Assembly (NCBI RefSeq): GCF_036188265.1
Contig: NZ_CP108093.1
Coordinates: forward strand, 2,356,001 to 2,420,000
Reading direction: 5' to 3'
From: Streptomyces sp. NBC_00247
Lineage (GTDB): Bacteria; Actinomycetota; Actinomycetes; Streptomycetales; Streptomycetaceae
Length of the DNA stretch: 64,000 nucleotides
Shown in pieces: positions 50,323-59,734 of this stretch (position 1 is its first letter; each line of letters opens with the position of its first letter). The translations under genes were made by a program, and so were the position numbers. The notes under the pieces were generated by a model. It searched no databases. It was not told where the DNA came from and was given only the letters and a program-made list of their open reading frames with translations.

Positions 50323-51720
50323 TCAGGCCTGCCGGGAGGCCAGTTCCACGACGGTGATGTCGGAGGGCGCACCCACCCGGACCGGCGGGCCCCAGGCACC
50401 CGCGCCGCGCGACACGTACAGCTGGGTGTCGCCGTACCGTTCGAGCCCGGCGACGGTCGGGTTGGCCAGTTCCGCGACGAGGTTGCCGGGCCAGAGCTGG
50501 CCACCGTGGGTGTGCCCGGAGAGCTGGAGATCCACCCCGTGCGCGACGGCGTCGTCGATGACGACGGGCTGATGGGCCATGAGGACCGCGGCCCGCGCCG
50601 GGTCGCGGTCGCCGAGCGCGCGGTCGAAGTCGGGCCCCTGCCCCTCGCTCTCGCCGGCCACGTCGTTGACCCCGGCCAGGTCGAAGCCGTCGATCTCCAC
50701 CCGGGCGTTCTCCAGCGGGTGGAGCCCCAGTTCGCGTACGTGGTCGACCCACTCGGCGGCACCGGAGAAGTACTCGTGGTTGCCGGTGACGAAGAAACTG
50801 CCGTGCCGCGCTTCCAGGTCGGCCAGGGGTTCGGCGGCGTACCCGAGATCCGCGACCGAGCCGTCCACCAGGTCGCCGACGACCGCGATCAGGTCGGGGC
50901 GGGTGGCGTTGATCGAGTCGACCACGCGCCGGGTGTGGGCGTGGCCGAGGATCGGGCCGAGGTGGATGTCGCTGACGACCGCGATCCTGAACCCGTGCGC
51001 GGAGCGCGGCAGTCTGGCCAGCGGCACGGTGATCCGCTTGGTGCGGGGGCCGCGGAGCACGCCGTAGGTGCCGTACCCGACCGTCCCGAACCCGGCGACG
51101 GCCGCGGCACCGCCGACCGCCCGCGCGACGAAGAGCCGTCGCGAGGGGCCGGGGGACGCGGGGACCGGGGCGGCCACCACCGGAGCGGCCGGCTCGAGGG
51201 TGGCCGGCTCGGGGGTTGCCGTACGGGCGGTGGCACCGGACGGCACGAGGGCGTCGGTGCTCCCGCGGGCGAGGTTCTCGGCGGCCGGTGCGGCATCAGC
51301 ACCCGCGCTCTCGGCCGTACCCTCGGCCGCTCGCTCCGGCCGCCGGCGGTCGAGCACCCGGCGGAGCAGCGGACGGGCGGCCTCGCCGACGAGCAGTGCG
51401 AGCGTCAGGTAGAGCAGGCAGGCGAGCCAGAGGTACCCGGGCCAGGCGAGCACCCGCTGCACCCAGAAGGGCGCGCCGGCCTGGCCGGAGACCAGCGCGC
51501 CGACGCTGAGCAGCGGCAGGACGAAGGCCGCCACCGTGCCCAGGCGCCGGAGCACGGTGCCCGGGGCGGTGGTGTCGCCGACGAAGCGGCGCCAGAGATA
51601 GCGGTGCACACCGGCGAGCAGTGCCACCACCACGATCAGAACCACCACGAACACCACGACCACCGGTACTCCCCGCCCCGTGCCGCCGCGGCGCGTACGC
51701 GGCGCGGCTTGCTCCCGCAT
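50323..51720 (-). CDS. Membrane-anchored metallophosphoesterase
   Basis: A 465-residue protein. Four hydrophobic segments fill about residues 15-130, a Pro/Ala-rich linker follows, then another hydrophobic stretch resembling a Tat signal (RRLFVARAVGGAAAVAGFG). The calcineurin-like domain starts near residue 240 with the metal ligands VSDIHLG, VGDLVDG, GNHEYFSG and GHTHGGQLWPG. It is the YkuE/phosphodiesterase-like group acting outside the membrane. ATG 51720 chosen because upstream residues of the open frame are not coding-like. Confidence 0.9.
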   Translation of the reverse strand: MREQAAPRTRRGGTGRGVPVVVVFVVVLIVVVALLAGVHRYLWRRFVGDTTAPGTVLRRLGTVAAFVLPLLSVGALVSGQAGAPFWVQRVLAWPGYLWLACLLYLTLALLVGEAARPLLRRVLDRRRPERAAEGTAESAGADAAPAAENLARGSTDALVPSGATARTATPEPATLEPAAPVVAAPVPASPGPSRRLFVARAVGGAAAVAGFGTVGYGTYGVLRGPRTKRITVPLARLPRSAHGFRIAVVSDIHLGPILGHAHTRRVVDSINATRPDLIAVVGDLVDGSVADLGYAAEPLADLEARHGSFFVTGNHEYFSGAAEWVDHVRELGLHPLENARVEIDGFDLAGVNDVAGESEGQGPDFDRALGDRDPARAAVLMAHQPVVIDDAVAHGVDLQLSGHTHGGQLWPGNLVAELANPTVAGLERYGDTQLYVSRGAGAWGPPVRVGAPSDITVVELASRQA

Positions 51721-51919
51721 GCTAATCGTGCGGCGATCACCGGCGGCGAGGAGGACCCGTGACGACGGACGGCGGACCACCGACGGGCGGCGCGTCGTCC
51801 TGGAGCGGCCGGACGGCCACGGCTCCCGGGTTCGCCCCGCTCACCCGCGGGGAGGCGGGGCGCCGGACGGGCCCGGCGTCACCGGGGGCGGCCCTGGGAC
51901 GGCGCCGGCGGGTGGCTCG

Positions 51920-52165
51920 CTACGCGCGTGCGGTGCGCAGCGCCCGGATTCCCCGGAACCCGATGACTCCCACGGCCGTCCCCAGAAGGAAGGAGGTGAT
52001 GGCGAGGAGCAGGTGGACCCAGAAGTAGGCGGTCGGATCGCCCGCGTCGTCGAACGCGAGTCCGCTGCCGTCCTTCCATAGATTCTTGGCGAAGGTCACC
52101 CAGATCACCCACGACCACGCGCCGAACGCGAGCAGGAACCAGGAGACGGGACGGCTGAGCTTCAT
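51920..52165 (-). CDS. SCO4848-family membrane protein
   Basis: An 81-residue protein with two hydrophobic segments (SWFLLAFGAWSWVIWVTF and FWVHLLLAITSFLLGTAVGV) separated by a short polar loop KNLWKDGSGLAFDDAGDP. I recognise it as the SCO4848 family, conserved in actinobacteria, function unknown. It is divergent from the D,D-carboxypeptidase, as in other streptomycetes as far as I recall. Confidence 0.9.
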   Translation of the reverse strand: MKLSRPVSWFLLAFGAWSWVIWVTFAKNLWKDGSGLAFDDAGDPTAYFWVHLLLAITSFLLGTAVGVIGFRGIRALRTARA

Positions 52166-52200
52166 GGACCCAGTATCGCCGCCCGGCGACGCTCCCCCCG

Positions 52201-52230
52201 CCGGGGGTACCCCGGCCGGGGGTACCCCGG
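52201..52230. repeat. Two 15-bp palindromic repeats in a divergent spacer
   Basis: CCGGGGGTACCCCGG occurs twice head to tail; each contains the palindrome GGGGTACCCC. It lies between the divergent SCO4848-family and carboxypeptidase genes. Confidence 0.85.
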
Positions 52231-52409
52231 CCGGGTCCGCTCCCCCGGTGGGCCGGACGGCTCAACGGGGCGTGTCCCGATCCTGGCGTTTCGTCAGGAA
52301 CGGCGGCCCCGGCGGCCCTGGCGGCGGAGGTGGGCTGTCCCGGCGTCGCCCTCGGCGGGTCAGGGGCTCCGGGTCCCCATCGGCACGAACGCCCTGTACG
52401 TTTCCGACC

Positions 52410-53708
52410 GTGCCTGCTCTGAAAAAGACCGTACTCACAGCCATCTGCGCCGCCTTGATGTCCACCTTTGTCTTGGGTCCCGCGCCTGCATTCGCTGCGG
52501 ACAAGGACAAGAGCGACGACAAGCAGCCGAGGCCGACCCTGCCGATGTCGAGCATCGGCGGACCGCAGCTCGCGAAGGAGGGCACCCAGGTGAACCCGGG
52601 GCCGGGCGCCCCCGTGCTGCCCGAGGAGCTGACCGGCCGCTCCTGGATCGTGGCGGACGCCGAGAGCGGGGACGTACTCGCGGCGCACAACTCCCACTGG
52701 CGGCTGCCCCCGGCTTCCACGCTGAAGATGCTCTTCGCGGACACCGTGCTGCCGGCCCTCCAGCCCTCCACGCTGACCCACGAGGTCACCGACGCCGAGC
52801 TGGCGGACCTCGGGGACGGCAGCAGTCTGGTCGGCGTCAAGGAGGACCAGACCTACACGGTCCACGACCTCTGGCTCGGCGTCTTCCTGCGCTCCGGCAA
52901 CGACGCGGTGCACGTCCTCGCGTCGATGTACGGCGGCGGGGAGGCCGGCGGGGAGAAGGAAGCCGTCGCGAAGACCGTGAACGCGATGCAGGAGCACGCC
53001 GACGAGCTCCAGGCGCTCGACACCCACGTGGTCACACCGGACGGGTACGACGCCCCGGACCAGGTGTCCAGCGCGTACGACCTCACCCTCTTCGCCCGCA
53101 GCGGGATGCAGAAGAAGGACTTCCGCGAGTACGCGGCGACCGCCACGGCCGACTTCCCCGGCGAGGAGAAGGACGACGGCAAGCGCGACACCTTCGCGAT
53201 CCAGAACACCAACCGGCTGCTCACCGGTGACGTCGGCATCGCCCCGTACCAGGGCATCGCGGGTGTCAAGAACGGCTACACCAGCCACGCGGGCAACACC
53301 TTCACCGGAATCGCCGAGCGCGACGGCCGGGTGCTGCTGGTCACCGTCATGAACCCGTCCTCCGACGCGAGCCACGCGGTCTACAAGGAGGCGGCCTCGC
53401 TGCTGGACTGGGGCTTCGCGGCGAGCGGCAAGGTGACACCGGTCGGCGAGCTGGTGCCGCCGAAGTCGGCGGACGTCGGCAGCTCCACGGACGCCGGAAC
53501 CGACGCCGGCAGCGGTACGGGCAAGGGGCCCCAGGCCGCCGCCGGGGCGAACCCGCAGAAGACCGCGGCGAAGACGGCCGCCCACGCCGAAGCGTCTTCC
53601 GGTGGCGTCGGCATCGCCCTGGCCCTGGTCGGCGGGGTGCTGGTGGTGCTCGCGGCCGGAGTGTTCCTGGTCAACCGGCGCTGGCCGTTGCGCCGCCCCC
53701 GCCCGTAG
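52410..53708 (+). CDS. D-alanyl-D-alanine carboxypeptidase with C-terminal anchor
   Basis: A 432-residue DacA-type penicillin-binding protein. Signal peptide to AFA-A near residue 30. STLK (103-106) holds the nucleophile Ser, SGN (162-164) is the second motif, and the third motif is KNG (287-289) instead of KTG. An Ala/Thr linker and a C-terminal hydrophobic helix with basic end (ALVGGVLVVLAAGVFLVNRRW) anchor it. It trims the terminal D-Ala of peptidoglycan stem peptides. GTG at 52410 lies 7 bp after TACGTT, suggesting a leaderless mRNA. Overlaps the convergent YihY gene by 38 bp. Confidence 0.9.
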   Translation: MPALKKTVLTAICAALMSTFVLGPAPAFAADKDKSDDKQPRPTLPMSSIGGPQLAKEGTQVNPGPGAPVLPEELTGRSWIVADAESGDVLAAHNSHWRLPPASTLKMLFADTVLPALQPSTLTHEVTDAELADLGDGSSLVGVKEDQTYTVHDLWLGVFLRSGNDAVHVLASMYGGGEAGGEKEAVAKTVNAMQEHADELQALDTHVVTPDGYDAPDQVSSAYDLTLFARSGMQKKDFREYAATATADFPGEEKDDGKRDTFAIQNTNRLLTGDVGIAPYQGIAGVKNGYTSHAGNTFTGIAERDGRVLLVTVMNPSSDASHAVYKEAASLLDWGFAASGKVTPVGELVPPKSADVGSSTDAGTDAGSGTGKGPQAAAGANPQKTAAKTAAHAEASSGGVGIALALVGGVLVVLAAGVFLVNRRWPLRRPRP

Positions 53709-54612
53709 CGGCCGGGCCGCCGGCGCCCGCCGCTTCCGCCTCCCGCTCCGCCTCCGCCTCCTCCTTGCTGCCGGTGGCGGTCCAGGCGGCGCAGACCAGC
53801 AGCAGCTTGGCGGTGAAGTTGATCCACAGAAGCAGGGCGATGGGCACGCCGAAGGCGCCGTACATGCTCTTGGACGCGACCCCGCTCATGTAGCTGCCGA
53901 GCAGCAGCTTGAGGAGTTCGAAGCCGACCGCGCCGACCAGGCAGGCCACCACCAGCCGGCGGCGCGGCGGTTCGACCCCGGGCAGCAGGGTCAGCAGGTA
54001 GAGCAGCAGCAGGAAGTTGGCCACCACCGCGACGGCGATGGCGGCGGCCTGGAGCAGCAGGCCGCCCGCGCCGTCCTCGGGGATGCCGATCCGGTCGGCG
54101 GTCCAGCCGACCGCTGTGGAGCCGACGGTGGACAGGACGAGGGTCAGCAGCGCGGCGCCGCCGAGGCCCACCAGCAGTCCGGCGTCCTTGAGCTTGCGGA
54201 CGACCGGGTTGCCGTCGTCCTGGTCGTCGATGCCCCAGACCGCGCGCAGGCAGTCGCGGAGCGAGCCGACCCAGCCGACGCCGGTGAAGAGCAGCAGCAC
54301 ACCGGCGACGACCCCGACCGTCCCGGCGTGCGCGACGAGGTTGTCGATGCCGAGCTGGTCGGAGATGCCGGGCACCTGCTCGGCGGTCTTCTTCTCGATC
54401 GTGTCGAGCTGGTCGTCGCTCAGGAGCGCGGCTCCGACGGCGGCGCCGACCGCGATCAGCGGGAAGAGCGCGAGGAAGCTGATGAAGGTGATGGCCGCCG
54501 CGAGCCGCGCCCAGTGTTTCCGCTCCAGCGTCTCGTAGGAGCGCCAGGCGTGCGTCTCCATCAGCCGGGCGAGCGGCGGGCCGACCACGGGAAGTCGCTT
54601 CAGCCAGTCCAT
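53671..54612 (-). CDS. YihY/virulence-factor BrkB family membrane protein
   Basis: A 313-residue protein with six hydrophobic segments. SYETLERKHWARLAAAITFISFLALFPLI is the conserved opening (continuous within residues about 27-55), followed by VGWVGSLRDCLRAVWG and SVASKSMYGAF-like AFGVPIALLLWINFTAKLLL. The family was named RNase BN but is a membrane protein of unclear role. The C-terminal 38 bp overlap the carboxypeptidase gene tail to tail. ATG 54612 chosen; GGAGGG lies 12 bases upstream. Confidence 0.9.
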   Translation of the reverse strand: MDWLKRLPVVGPPLARLMETHAWRSYETLERKHWARLAAAITFISFLALFPLIAVGAAVGAALLSDDQLDTIEKKTAEQVPGISDQLGIDNLVAHAGTVGVVAGVLLLFTGVGWVGSLRDCLRAVWGIDDQDDGNPVVRKLKDAGLLVGLGGAALLTLVLSTVGSTAVGWTADRIGIPEDGAGGLLLQAAAIAVAVVANFLLLLYLLTLLPGVEPPRRRLVVACLVGAVGFELLKLLLGSYMSGVASKSMYGAFGVPIALLLWINFTAKLLLVCAAWTATGSKEEAEAEREAEAAGAGGPAATGGGGATASAG

Positions 54613-54782
54613 GACGTACGGGTACCCTCCGGGGCCTGGAAAACCTGTGGACGGGAGGCACACTTCCGCGCGGCGGAGGAAGTTCGACGCCCGGGAGCGC
54701 TGACACTCGCTGCATCACCCATTCCGGTGAGCCCTGTAACAAATACCCCAAAGAGGTTTTCTCGGGCGATACGGTCATCCGC

Positions 54783-56138
54783 ATGTCCGTCGACACGGTG
54801 TCCTTGAGCGGCTCCGGCCGCACCGCCCCGACCACCGCCGTACGGTTCCGTCCTCGGACGTACGAGGAGGCGGCCGACGTCGTACGCGGGCGCGGGCCCC
54901 GGGGTGCCATCGCCCGGGGGCTCGGGCGCGCGCCGGGGGACGCGGCCCAGAACGCCGGCGGCTCCGTCCTCGACATGGGCGCACTGGACCGGGTCCGCTC
55001 CTTCGACGCGGCCACCGGCACCGTCGTCTGCGACGCCGGGACGCGGCTGGACCGGCTGGCCGAGACGCTGCGCCCGTCCGGCTGGTACCTCCCGGTGGTG
55101 CCCGGCGACCGCCGGATCACCGTGGGCGGGGCCATCGGCTCCGACGTGCACGGCCACGACCACCGCACGGCCGGTTCCTTCACCCGGCACGTGAGCGCGC
55201 TCGACCTGCTGACGGCGGACGGCTCGGTCCGCACGGTGCTGCCGGGCACCCCGCTCTTCGACGCCACCGCGGGCGGACTGGGGCTGACCGGGATCGTCCT
55301 CGCCGCCACCCTGCACTGCCGCCGGATCGCCACCTCGCTGATCTCCGTGGACACCGAGCGGGCGGCGGACCTCGACGATCTGCTCGCCCGGATGGCGGGG
55401 ACCACCGCCCGGCCGCCGTACGAGAGTGCCTGGATCGACCTGATGGCGCGTGGGCGGGCCACCGGCCGCGCGGTGCTGGTCCGGGGCGCGCACGCCCCGC
55501 TCGACGCACTGCCGGCCCGCGACCGGCGGGCCCCGCTCAACGCGCCCGCGCTGCTGCCGCACCTGCCGGCCGTACCCGCCTTCGCACCGACGAGCCTGCT
55601 CGGCCGCACCGCGATGGGGCTGGTCAACGAGGTGCGCCACCGGGCGGCGCCCCGTGCCCGCACCGGTGCGCTGCGGAGTTTCGACTCCTTCTTCCGCTCC
55701 CCCGACTCCCTGCCCCGGACGCCCGCTCCGGCCGGGCGGGGCGGCTTCGTGCGCTACCAGTTCACGGTCGGCCCCGGCCGGGAGGAGACGCTGCACCGGG
55801 TGGTGCGCCGGCTCTCCACCCGGGCCTGCCCGTCCTCGGTCGCGGTGCTCGAACGGTTCGGCGCGGGCGGGCCCGGCTGGCTGTCGTTCCCGGCGCCCGG
55901 CTGGTGCCTCGCCCTGGACGTACCGGCCGGGCCGCCGGGCATCGGCCACTTCCTGGACGGGCTGGACGCCGAGGTGGCCGCCGCCGGGGGACGGGTCAGC
56001 CTGGCCCGGGACTCCCGGCTGCGGCCGGAGTCGCTGGCCGCGATGTACCCCCGGGTGGCGGAGTTCCGCGAGCTGCGGGCCCGTACGGACCCGACCGGCG
56101 CGTTCCGCTCCGACCTCGCGCGCCGGCTCGGGCTCTGA
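54783..56138 (+). CDS. DprE1-like FAD-dependent oxidoreductase
   Basis: A 451-residue flavoenzyme of the VAO/FAD_binding_4 fold, similar to mycobacterial DprE1. ARGLGRAPGDAAQN, GDRRITVGGAIGSDVHG and HDHRTAGSFTRHV correspond to the FAD-contacting loops, and the C-terminal segment SLARDSRLRPESLAAMYPR matches the family end. DprE1 oxidises decaprenylphosphoryl ribose in arabinan synthesis. With the adjacent SDR (DprE2-like) it would carry out the same two-step epimerisation; the polymer in Streptomyces is not established. Confidence 0.85.
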   Translation: MSVDTVSLSGSGRTAPTTAVRFRPRTYEEAADVVRGRGPRGAIARGLGRAPGDAAQNAGGSVLDMGALDRVRSFDAATGTVVCDAGTRLDRLAETLRPSGWYLPVVPGDRRITVGGAIGSDVHGHDHRTAGSFTRHVSALDLLTADGSVRTVLPGTPLFDATAGGLGLTGIVLAATLHCRRIATSLISVDTERAADLDDLLARMAGTTARPPYESAWIDLMARGRATGRAVLVRGAHAPLDALPARDRRAPLNAPALLPHLPAVPAFAPTSLLGRTAMGLVNEVRHRAAPRARTGALRSFDSFFRSPDSLPRTPAPAGRGGFVRYQFTVGPGREETLHRVVRRLSTRACPSSVAVLERFGAGGPGWLSFPAPGWCLALDVPAGPPGIGHFLDGLDAEVAAAGGRVSLARDSRLRPESLAAMYPRVAEFRELRARTDPTGAFRSDLARRLGL

Positions 56139-56142
56139 GGCA

Positions 56143-56195
56143 CGTCCGCCCGACAGCGCGCGTCCGCCCGACAGCGCACGCCCGCCGACAGCGCA
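56143..56195. repeat. Three 17-18-bp repeats between the DprE1- and DprE2-like genes
   Basis: CGTCCGCCCGACAGCGCG and two close variants in tandem, in the 156-bp gap before the SDR gene. Confidence 0.8.
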
Positions 56196-56294
56196 CGCCC
56201 CGGCACCGCATGCCCGGCGCCTCACGCCCCGGGACCGCACCCCGCCCGCACCGCCCCCGTCCCGCCATCGAGCCCGTCACCCTGGAGTGTTCCC

Positions 56295-57056
56295 GTGAAG
56301 GACGCCTTCGGCGCCCCGCAGTCCCTGCTCGTCCTCGGTGGCACCTCGCGGATCGGGCTGGCCACCGCGCGCCGGCTGATCGCGCTGAGGACCCGGACGG
56401 TCCGGCTCGCCGGACGGCCGTCGGCCGCGCTGGAGACCGCGGCGGACGAACTGCGGGGACTGGGCGCCGAGGTCTCCACGGTGGAGTTCGACGCGCTGGA
56501 CCCGGAGTCGCACGCGTCGGGGCTCGGCAAGGTGTTCGCGGAGGGGGACGTGGACGCCGTGCTGCTGGCCTTCGGCGTCGTGGGCGACCAGGCTCGTGAC
56601 GAGGAGGACCCGGCCGCCGCCGCGCTGGTCGCCCGTACCAACTACGTGGGGGCGGTCTCCGCCGGTCTGGTGTGCGCGGGCGCCCTCCAGGCGCAGGGCC
56701 ACGGTTCGCTGGTGGTGCTCTCGTCCGTCGCCGCCGAGCGCGCCCGGCGCGAGGATTTCATCTACGGCTCCAGCAAGGCGGGCGTGGACGCGTTCGCCCA
56801 GGGCCTCGGTGACGCGCTGTACGGCACCGGGGTGCAGGTGCTGGTGGTGCGCCCGGGGTTCGTGCGGACCGTCCCTGCGGCCGGAGTGCGGGAATCACCG
56901 CTGGACACCACCCCGGAGGAGGTCGCCGACGCGATCGTCGCGGGGCTGCGCCGGGGCGCGGAGACGGTGTGGGTGCCGGGCGGGCTGCGGGTGGTGATGT
57001 CGGCGCTGCGGCACGTGCCGCGCCCGCTCTTCCGCCGGCTCCCCGCCTCACGCTGA
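56295..57056 (+). CDS. DprE2-like SDR, decaprenylphosphoryl-keto-ribose reductase type
   Basis: A 253-residue short-chain dehydrogenase. The NAD(P) motif is VLGGTSRIGLATARRL, catalytic Ser in VVLSSVAAERARR and Y-x-x-x-K in YGSSKAG. The spacing and ARREDF segment match DprE2, which reduces the 2-keto intermediate made by DprE1. GTG start at 56295 follows a GGAG. Same direction as the DprE1-like gene, 156 bp away, so the two probably work in sequence. Confidence 0.85.
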   Translation: MKDAFGAPQSLLVLGGTSRIGLATARRLIALRTRTVRLAGRPSAALETAADELRGLGAEVSTVEFDALDPESHASGLGKVFAEGDVDAVLLAFGVVGDQARDEEDPAAAALVARTNYVGAVSAGLVCAGALQAQGHGSLVVLSSVAAERARREDFIYGSSKAGVDAFAQGLGDALYGTGVQVLVVRPGFVRTVPAAGVRESPLDTTPEEVADAIVAGLRRGAETVWVPGGLRVVMSALRHVPRPLFRRLPASR

Positions 57057-57060
57057 GGGG

Positions 57061-57555
57061 TCAGTACCCCTGTCTGCGGGACCAGGCGAGCATCCGGGCC
57101 GCGCCGATGAGGAAGGTCGCCGACCAGGTCACCACGAAGGCGACCACCACCCAGAGGTTCCCGGTGACCATGCCGGTGCCCAGCAGGACGAACGAGACCA
57201 CGGCCAGCAGGACGAACGTCCGGCGGGACCGGATCAGCCGGCCGAGGGGGCCGGGGCGGCGCGGGGTGCCGGTGGGTCCGTCCGGCGCGGTGGCGGCGGG
57301 AGGCGCCGGTGGCCCCGGAGGGTGGGCGGCCGGGGGCTCGCGGCCCGGTCGCGCGCCGGGGGGTTCGCGGCGGGACCCCGCTGTGCCGGGCCCCTCGCTC
57401 GGTGGCTTCTCCAGGAGGTCGCGCTCGCCACCCGCGTTGTGCTCACCCTCGACGTCGCGCCCGAACTGGACGGCGGGATCGTCCGGGAAGTCGCGTGCGA
57501 GCGAGGCTTCCAGTTGCGCCAGTATCTGGCGTTCACGGCTGGAGAGCGGGACCAC
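57061..57555 (-). CDS. DUF3040 membrane protein
   Basis: A 164-residue DUF3040 protein: PLSSRERQILAQLEASLARDFP at the start is the family signature, then a Pro/Gly/Arg-rich linker and two hydrophobic segments at the C-terminus. GTG at 57555 follows GGAGG with 8-base spacing; longer in-frame starts are not needed. DUF3040 proteins are actinobacterial, short and of unknown function. Convergent with the SDR gene. Confidence 0.85.
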   Translation of the reverse strand: MVPLSSRERQILAQLEASLARDFPDDPAVQFGRDVEGEHNAGGERDLLEKPPSEGPGTAGSRREPPGARPGREPPAAHPPGPPAPPAATAPDGPTGTPRRPGPLGRLIRSRRTFVLLAVVSFVLLGTGMVTGNLWVVVAFVVTWSATFLIGAARMLAWSRRQGY

Positions 57556-57681
57556 GCGGACCACCTCCGCGACAGGAAGAATGCCGGAACGACGGCATGC
57601 CGTCGGCCTTACCTGTGGAAATTTTCCCACTCGAACGGCCCACTGTCCCTCCGGCCCGGAAACGGTCCGGGAACGGCCCGG

Positions 57682-58278
57682 TCAGGGCAGGCGGTGCAGC
57701 GAGGGCTCGTCCGCGGAGAACCCGGTCTGCAGGGGCAGCGGAGGCATGCCGCCGCCCGAACCGAACGGGAACTCGTTGATCTTGCGCCAGACGCTGTCGG
57801 GGCCCTGTTCGTAGAGCGCGAAGGAGGTGCAGGTCCAGGCGGCTTCGTACTCCGCGAGCTCCTCGTACGCCCGGTCCATGGCCGCCTCCTCGATGGAGTG
57901 CGCGACGGTGACGTGCGGGTGGTACGGGAACTGGAGCTCACGCGTCAGCGGTCCGGAGGCGTCCCGGACCCGCTTCTGGAGCCAGGCGCAGGAGGAGGCG
58001 CCTTCGACGACCCGGACGTAGACGACGGGCGAGAGCGGGCGGAAGGTACCGGTCCCGCTCAGCCGCATCGGGAACGGCCGGCAGTCGGCGGCGATCTTGG
58101 CGAGGTGCACCTCGGCGGCCGGCACCTCGTCCGCCGTGGCCCCGGTCGGCGGCAACAGGGTGATGTGCGTGGGGATGCCGTACGCGGCCGGATCCCCGAA
58201 GCCGGCACGGCGCTGCTGGAGCAGGGTGCCGAAGGGCTCCGGGACCGCGATCGAAACGCCGAGCGTTACGGTCCCCAC
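57682..58278 (-). CDS. 2'-5' RNA ligase family protein (2H phosphoesterase)
   Basis: A 198-residue 2H-superfamily protein with the two H-x-T motifs HITLLPPT (about residues 38-45) and HPHVTVAHS. Members hydrolyse or ligate 2',5'-linked or cyclic phosphates in RNA; cellular substrate unclear. AGAGGAG lies upstream of the GTG at 58278. Read in the same direction as trpS, about 130 bp downstream of it, so co-transcription with the tRNA synthetase is possible. Confidence 0.88.
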   Translation of the reverse strand: MGTVTLGVSIAVPEPFGTLLQQRRAGFGDPAAYGIPTHITLLPPTGATADEVPAAEVHLAKIAADCRPFPMRLSGTGTFRPLSPVVYVRVVEGASSCAWLQKRVRDASGPLTRELQFPYHPHVTVAHSIEEAAMDRAYEELAEYEAAWTCTSFALYEQGPDSVWRKINEFPFGSGGGMPPLPLQTGFSADEPSLHRLP

Positions 58279-58411
58279 GTCGTTCTCCTCTGTCGTCGAT
58301 CGATGATGCCCGATGACCGCGCGCGCCGGGGCGCCGCGGCACCGGCGGTCGCACGGGGCCGTCGCCGCAAGTGTGCCGCGCGGTGCCGTGCTCCCGCCAG
58401 GGTCCTTCGAC

Positions 58412-59437
<1,026 letters not shown>

Positions 59438-59734
59438 TCAGGTGCGCAACCGATCCCGGGCAGCCGGTACTCGGGAATCCGGGGCGGGCTCCGGGGCGGC
59501 CCGGTTCAGCGGTGCGCGGGGCCGCCGGAGCGGGCGGTGAGAGGAGAAACACGTTGCCGGGACCGGCCCGGCGTGCCTGGCGGGACGGGACACCGGGCGG
59601 GCGGCGGGTTTCCCGGGCGGTACGGCGACGGAACGATACAAAGTGGGCACGACCTGCCCGCCGCCCCCGATCCCGGGCGTCACCCGCCCGGCCAGCACCG
59701 CGTCCGCACGCGCCGCACGACGAACGGAGACCCC

